Assembly (NCBI RefSeq): GCF_018474025.1
Contig: NZ_JAHCTA010000003.1
Location: 186,001 to 250,000 of the forward strand
DNA from: Alteromonas oceanisediminis
GTDB taxonomy: Bacteria; Pseudomonadota; Gammaproteobacteria; Enterobacterales; Alteromonadaceae
Length of the DNA: 64,000 bases
Direction: 5' to 3'
Shown piece by piece: positions 60,131 to 64,000 of this stretch. The notes under the pieces were generated by a model, which saw only the letters and a program-made list of their open reading frames with translations, was not told the DNA's origin and searched no databases. The position numbers and the translations under genes were made by a program. How positions within the stretch are numbered: position 1 is the first letter of the stretch; each line of letters begins with the position of its first letter.

Positions 60131-61024
60131 ATGCGTAATATTCTATTACTTCTCGTATTCATGACATTGGGCTGCCTCACCACCAGTTCCGTTTTGGCAA
60201 ATGATGGGTCTGATTGCCTGGACGATAGTTGCTCAATTGCCAAACTGAATACGCTCAAAGCACTGTCATCGCGCGGTAATGTCGAGGCATCGTATGCCCT
60301 GGGCCATTTGTTCCTCAGTAACGACTCCGGCGTGCGCGTCGATCTGGAACAAGCATATTTTTACTTTGACCGCGCCGCACGGTACGGCTTCTTACCCGCC
60401 TTGCGTCAAGTGGGTGGTATGTTAGCGCGCGGCGTTGGGGTTGAGAAAAACTTAGCGGAAGCGCGCATCTACATGCGTAAGGCAGCCGAGAAAAACGTCG
60501 ACAAAGCGGCTGAAGAGTTTGCAGCTATTGTATTTTCTGACCCTTCATCCAGTTCAGACGATAAACAATTTGCATTGCAAAAGTTGCAGGAAGAAGTGGA
60601 TAAAGGTATGAGTTACCTCGCTAACTATACGCTGGCGCATTTGTACGTCGAGGGCGTTCATGTGCCGCAGGATCTCGACGTAGCCCAAGAATTACTGGCA
60701 TTCCCGGCATCAGGCGAATACGCAAATGCAAAAGAACTGCTGGAAACACTGACCGATAGCGGTGAGATTTCTCAGCAAACCGCACCGGATGAAGCTGAAG
60801 CACGCCATATCAGTATTGAAAACAAATTTGAGCGCATCCGCGTGACGGGGATAGGAAGGAGTGTTGCTGATATTACTTTTGCGGTGATGGACCAGTTACG
60901 TTTAACGCACGGTCAAACAGGGAGTCGTATTAAAGGAAATGGCTGTACCCACAACATGCCTGGCTGTGAAATCACTGGGGGCGGAAAATCTGTCAACTCG
61001 ATGGCTTCCATCAGTTTGAGGTAA
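60131..61024 (+). CDS. secreted Sel1-repeat protein
   Basis: About 297 residues. Signal peptide (MRNILLLLVFMTLGCLTTSS), not a clear lipobox. Residues about 40-215 hold Sel1/TPR-like repeats (VEASYALGHLFLSNDSGVRV, DLEQAYFYFDRAARYGFLPA, LYVEGVHVPQDLDVAQELL). The last ~80 residues (FERIRVTGIGRSVADITFAV to GGGKSVNSMASISLR) form a separate unrecognised module. AAGGA precedes the ATG at good spacing; an in-frame ATG at 60080 is less likely. A decayed copy of its C-terminus lies downstream. Sel1 proteins usually mediate protein contacts; the partner is unknown. Confidence 0.8.
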   Translation: MRNILLLLVFMTLGCLTTSSVLANDGSDCLDDSCSIAKLNTLKALSSRGNVEASYALGHLFLSNDSGVRVDLEQAYFYFDRAARYGFLPALRQVGGMLARGVGVEKNLAEARIYMRKAAEKNVDKAAEEFAAIVFSDPSSSSDDKQFALQKLQEEVDKGMSYLANYTLAHLYVEGVHVPQDLDVAQELLAFPASGEYANAKELLETLTDSGEISQQTAPDEAEARHISIENKFERIRVTGIGRSVADITFAVMDQLRLTHGQTGSRIKGNGCTHNMPGCEITGGGKSVNSMASISLR

Positions 61025-61041
61025 TGCGAGCGTTTGTGAAT

Positions 61042-61064
61042 GGGTCGGTTAACTAGACCGACCC
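61042..61064 (+). terminator. GC-rich hairpin behind the Sel1-repeat gene
   Basis: GGGTCGGT pairs with ACCGACCC around a seven-base loop, 17 bases after the stop. There is no T-run, so termination would be weak or Rho-assisted. Confidence 0.45.
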
Positions 61065-61113
61065 GCAGATTACACATTATTTTCACCTCGGCACAATCAC
61101 TACGTATTCATCA

Positions 61114-61255
61114 AATACAAAAGAGTTCCTAGAAAAACTTGCCGCAGCGGGTGAAATCTCTCAAAATGCCAACGCAAAATATTGTGATGCCCGGTCGCGC
61201 TATCACCGGTGCGGATAAATTAGTTAACGCGATGGCCTCAAAACGTCTGAGGTAA
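61114..61255 (+). pseudogene. decayed duplicate of the Sel1-repeat protein C-terminus
   Basis: Two separated frames match the preceding gene. NTKEFLEKLAAAGEISQNA (from 61114) resembles AKELLETLTDSGEISQQTA of the intact gene, and MPGRAITGADKLVNAMASKR, ending LR-stop (61253-61255), resembles MPGCEITGGGKSVNSMASIS, ending LR-stop. The two blocks are in different frames and about 155 bases are missing between them compared with the parent. There is no start codon or ribosome-binding site of its own. This is best read as the rest of a tandem duplication that lost most of its length. Confidence 0.75.
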
Positions 61256-61267
61256 GGCAAAGGTTAA

Positions 61268-61690
61268 ATGGAACAAGTAGTAGAGTTCGCTGGCAATAAT
61301 TTTATATTAGCCGGTATTTGGGTGGCACTGGTCGTTATGCTGGTTTACAGCTTCGTCAACAGTGCATTTTCACCCGTGAAAGAGTTGAGCACGCATGAAG
61401 CCACGCTGCAGATCAATAAACAGGACGCGCTAGTGCTAGACATTCGTCCCGTCGCGGAATTTAAAAAGGGTCATATTTTGGGCGCTCGTCAGTTAAAACC
61501 GGAAGAAATTCGCGAAGGACAGTTCTCAAAGCTTGAAAAACACAAAGGCACTCCCATTATTGTTACGTGTGCAATGGGGCACAGTGCGCGTAAAACTGCG
61601 ATGCAGCTGACCAAAGCTGGATTTCCTCAGGTATCGGTATTAAAGGGCGGAATGAACGCCTGGACTGGTGCAGGTTTGCCCGTTAGTTAA
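61268..61690 (+). CDS. yibN: rhodanese-like membrane-anchored protein YibN
   Basis: 140 residues: one N-terminal membrane helix (FILAGIWVALVVMLVYSFV) and a cytoplasmic rhodanese domain with LVLDIRPVAEFKKGHI and the active-site loop VTCAMGHSARK (Cys about residue 98). It resembles E. coli YibN and precedes grxC-secB-gpsA in the same order as in E. coli. YibN is reported to interact with membrane insertion factors; sulfurtransferase substrate unknown. Confidence 0.9.
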   Translation: MEQVVEFAGNNFILAGIWVALVVMLVYSFVNSAFSPVKELSTHEATLQINKQDALVLDIRPVAEFKKGHILGARQLKPEEIREGQFSKLEKHKGTPIIVTCAMGHSARKTAMQLTKAGFPQVSVLKGGMNAWTGAGLPVS

Positions 61691-61707
61691 ATAATACTGG
61701 AAGTATC

Positions 61708-61962
61708 ATGAGCAAAGTTGAAATTTACACCAAGGGCTATTGTCCTTATTGCCATCGTGCCAAAGCCGTTTTGAACGACAAAGGCGTCGGCTTCATTGAG
61801 TATCCCATTGATAAACAACCAGAGTTGCGCGAGACCATGCTGAGTCGCGCAAATGGTCGGCATACGGTTCCGCAAATTTTTATCGATGATAAACACATCG
61901 GCGGTTGCGATGACATGCTGGCGCTGGATGCACAAAACAAACTAGACCCGTTGTTAGCTTAG
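61708..61962 (+). CDS. grxC: glutaredoxin 3
   Basis: 84 residues with the dithiol active site KGYCPYCHRAKAVL, the cis-Pro in TVPQIFID and the glutathione-binding GGCDDMLAL. It reduces disulfides with glutathione in the cytoplasm. It lies between yibN and secB, with short gaps, the usual order. Confidence 0.95.
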   Translation: MSKVEIYTKGYCPYCHRAKAVLNDKGVGFIEYPIDKQPELRETMLSRANGRHTVPQIFIDDKHIGGCDDMLALDAQNKLDPLLA

Positions 61963-62013
61963 CCACGCGCTGGCTCAACGGAAACGCGAACACTTATTAA
62001 TACAGGCAATACC

Positions 62014-62523
62014 ATGGCAGACGAACAACAAACGAACGGTGCAGCGGCACCCGAGCAACAAGCGCAAGCGCCTCAATTCAATATCCAGCGTATTTACACG
62101 AAAGACATTTCGTTCGAAACACCAAATTCTCCGGCCGTATTCACTAAAGAGTGGAAGCCCGAAATTAAGCTGGATTTAGACACACGTACCAACAAACTGA
62201 ATGACAATACCTATGAAGTCATTTTAGCGGTCACTGTGACAGCTACCATCGGTGAAGAAACTGCGTTTTTATGTGAAGTTCAGCAGGCGGGTATGTTCCA
62301 AATTGGAGAAATGCCGGAGCAAAATATTGCTCACACATTAGGCTCTTTCTGCCCGAACATGCTTTTCCCTTATGCGCGAGAAGCGATTTCGAATTTGGTT
62401 AACCGCGGCACTTTCCCTCCACTCAACCTAGCGCCAGTTAACTTTGATGCCATCTTCGCCGCGTATTTGCAGAAGCGTCAACAAGAAGCGCAAGGCGAGC
62501 AGCAAAACACGCTCGACGCCTAA
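62014..62523 (+). CDS. secB: protein-export chaperone SecB
   Basis: 169 residues. Family motifs: [44 protein letters not shown] and [20 protein letters not shown], then [14 protein letters not shown]. SecB holds preproteins unfolded and passes them to SecA. The acidic/Gln-rich ends are typical. Its stop overlaps the gpsA start by one base (TAATG). Confidence 0.97.
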   Translation: MADEQQTNGAAAPEQQAQAPQFNIQRIYTKDISFETPNSPAVFTKEWKPEIKLDLDTRTNKLNDNTYEVILAVTVTATIGEETAFLCEVQQAGMFQIGEMPEQNIAHTLGSFCPNMLFPYAREAISNLVNRGTFPPLNLAPVNFDAIFAAYLQKRQQEAQGEQQNTLDA

Positions 62524-63524
62524 TGTCATTCTCGCCAGTCACTGTTTTAGGCGCCGGTTCTTATGGCACGGCGCTGGCATTTTGTCTGGCGAGAAATGCT
62601 GTTCCAACCTATTTGTGGGGCCGAGATCCCTCGCACATGGCGCAACTCTCGGCGCAGCGTGAAAACGCCCGTTACCTGCCTGGTGCGACGTTCCCAGAAA
62701 GCTTGCACGTTGAGGCCGACATTGAGTCTGCGATTGCGAAAAGTGATGACATATTAGTCGTAGTCCCTAGTCACGCCTTCAAGCACACGCTGGAAATTAT
62801 TGCCCCTTTACTTAAGCCGCAACATCGAATTATTTGGGCCACCAAGGGGCTTGAACCTGGTACAGGCAGACTGCTGCGACAGGTGGCTTTAGATGTGCTT
62901 GGCGACAGTTATCCTTTGGCAGTTTTGTCTGGCCCCACCTTCGCTAAGGAAATGGTCGCCGGATTACCCACCGCGATATCACTGTCGGCAACGGATCCGG
63001 CGTTGGCAGAGTCTTTTTCCGCTAAGTTGCACTGCGCACGATCATTTCGGGTTTACAACAATACGGATTTTATTGGTGTGCAACTGGGTGGCGCAGTTAA
63101 AAACGTGATTGCAATCGGGGCTGGGCTTGCTGATGGCTTGGGCTTTGGTGCAAATGCACGCACGGCATTGATCACACGCGGCCTCGCTGAACTGACTCGT
63201 TTGGGGGTTAAGGTGGGTGCACAGCCAGAAACCTTTATGGGTATGGCTGGATTGGGCGATCTCGTGCTGACCTGTACCGATAATCAATCGCGCAACCGAC
63301 GGTTTGGCATCGCTTTGGGTAAAGGTGAAGCTGTCGAAGACGCCATTCAGTCTATTGGGCAAGTCGTTGAGGGTTATCGCAATACCGAAGAAGTATTCAT
63401 TTTAGCCCATCGTGAAGGCGTAGAGATGCCCATTTGCGAACAGATTTATCAAGTCTTATATCAAGGTAAAGCCCCCAAAGACGCTGCGCTTGCTCTGTTA
63501 GGCCGCGAGCAAAAAACAGAATAG
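62523..63524 (+). CDS. gpsA: glycerol-3-phosphate dehydrogenase [NAD(P)+]
   Basis: 333 residues. It makes sn-glycerol-3-phosphate for phospholipids. The nucleotide-binding loop is [48 protein letters not shown] and the catalytic Lys in [13 protein letters not shown] are present, with [17 protein letters not shown] near residue 243. It is translationally coupled to secB. In E. coli cysE follows; here a pilin-like gene follows instead. Confidence 0.97.
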   Translation: MSFSPVTVLGAGSYGTALAFCLARNAVPTYLWGRDPSHMAQLSAQRENARYLPGATFPESLHVEADIESAIAKSDDILVVVPSHAFKHTLEIIAPLLKPQHRIIWATKGLEPGTGRLLRQVALDVLGDSYPLAVLSGPTFAKEMVAGLPTAISLSATDPALAESFSAKLHCARSFRVYNNTDFIGVQLGGAVKNVIAIGAGLADGLGFGANARTALITRGLAELTRLGVKVGAQPETFMGMAGLGDLVLTCTDNQSRNRRFGIALGKGEAVEDAIQSIGQVVEGYRNTEEVFILAHREGVEMPICEQIYQVLYQGKAPKDAALALLGREQKTE

Positions 63525-63611
63525 CTGAACTTCAGTACCGTCGTTTTCCTCCCGCTAACGCTTACACTGCCTCCACGGATTCATTAAACGCTGTTTTTAC
63601 GCTAATTATTT

Positions 63612-64000
63612 GTGGAATTTCGCAACCCTAAACTCACCCATGGTGTTACTTTGATTGAGATGATGATCGCCATTGCGGTCCTCGCTATCGTGCTGCTGTC
63701 GGTCGCGCCGGATATGCGCTTTATGCTGGCAAAACACCGTATGATCAGCGAGTTAAATTCGCTAAGCAGTCTGTTGCAAATGACACGGTTTCTGGCGATT
63801 GACAACCAACGCAGTGCAACGCTCTGCCCAGCGCGCGATTTGCGTACCTGTGAATTTACCGATTGGAACTTACCTAAGATTGTCTTTTCCGATAGCAACA
63901 ACAATAAGGTTCGCGATAACGACGAGGCTTTACTCAGCGCGATAAACAGAAGCGCCTCTGGTGTCACGGTGACAGGACCGAAAAAGACCATTCGATTTCT
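63612..64000 (+). CDS. type IV pilin-like (FimT/GspH) pseudopilin, partial at window end
   Basis: The open frame runs off the window end; about 129 codons are visible. It starts at the only possible codon, a GTG at 63612 (an in-frame TAA is three codons upstream), giving the short basic leader VEFRNPKLTHG and the prepilin core VTLIEMMIAIAVLAIVLLSV. Cleavage would fall between Gly and Val; Glu at mature position 5 is kept. A FimT/GspH-like segment follows (AKHRMISELNSLSSLLQMTR, FLAIDNQRSATLCP). It would be a minor pilin of type IV pili or a type II system. There is no strong ribosome-binding site. Confidence 0.8.
   Translation, partial: MEFRNPKLTHGVTLIEMMIAIAVLAIVLLSVAPDMRFMLAKHRMISELNSLSSLLQMTRFLAIDNQRSATLCPARDLRTCEFTDWNLPKIVFSDSNNNKVRDNDEALLSAINRSASGVTVTGPKKTIRF

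Overview
The window is about 64 kb of chromosomal DNA from a marine-type gammaproteobacterium, most probably of the order Alteromonadales. The evidence is local gene order shared with enteric and alteromonad genomes (trxA/rhlB/gppA; psd-rsgA-orn-tRNA-Gly; yibQ-envC-gpmI-yibN-grxC-secB-gpsA; tatABC-tatD-hemB), a MaoP (DUF413) gene, which belongs to the Dam-containing gammaproteobacterial lineages, and sequence likeness to E. coli proteins (IlvH, RhlB, TatD, Orn). Genes are dense, with many 1-8 base stop/start overlaps. No insertion sequence, integrase, prophage or CRISPR array was seen.

Layout. 1-0.8 kb: end of a purEK operon. 0.9-7.7 kb: a LysR regulator and a group-2 Mrp Na+/H+ antiporter operon (fused mrpAB, then C-D-E-F-G). 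7.7-12 kb: an orphan hybrid histidine kinase and a secreted M20 amidohydrolase. 12-27.3 kb: a complete nitrate assimilation island on the minus strand: mobA (Mo cofactor), outer-membrane porin, nrtABD (nitrate import), nasST (nitrate sensor and antiterminator), a TrpD2-like gene, cobA (siroheme precursor), nasA (nitrate reductase) and nirBD (nitrite reductase). Both nrtA and nirB are preceded by an NtrC-like palindrome, a sigma-54-like -24/-12 element, hexaloop hairpins and an intrinsic terminator. This suggests that nitrogen status controls initiation and NasT controls readthrough.

27.3-40.7 kb: rho, a 2OG-Fe(II) oxygenase, a Ca2+/Na+ antiporter, trxA, rhlB, gppA, hemB, a diguanylate cyclase, tatD, an unknown secreted protein, tatCBA and an unknown outer-membrane-type protein. 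40.7-49.7 kb: ilvIH, maoP, a DUF4442 hotdog protein, a CBM9-like secreted protein, a TPR-sulfotransferase, a TonB-dependent receptor and a small DUF3185 membrane protein.

49.7-50.4 kb holds the most unusual structure: a tRNA-Gly(GCC) gene followed on its 3' side by six near-identical repeats of 96-98 bp. Each repeat carries a copy of the last ~21 nt of the tRNA, an arrangement like the rtT repeats behind E. coli tyrT. 50.5-64 kb: orn, rsgA, psd, a DMT permease, a glycerophosphodiesterase, a MerC-like protein with a Zur-type operator, yibQ, a PLP dehydratase, envC, gpmI, a Sel1-repeat protein with a decayed partial duplicate behind it, yibN, grxC, secB, gpsA, and the start of a FimT/GspH-type pseudopilin cut by the window end.

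Many starts were set from ribosome-binding sites and family lengths; these choices are stated per gene. All family assignments come from reading the sequence, and no database search was possible.
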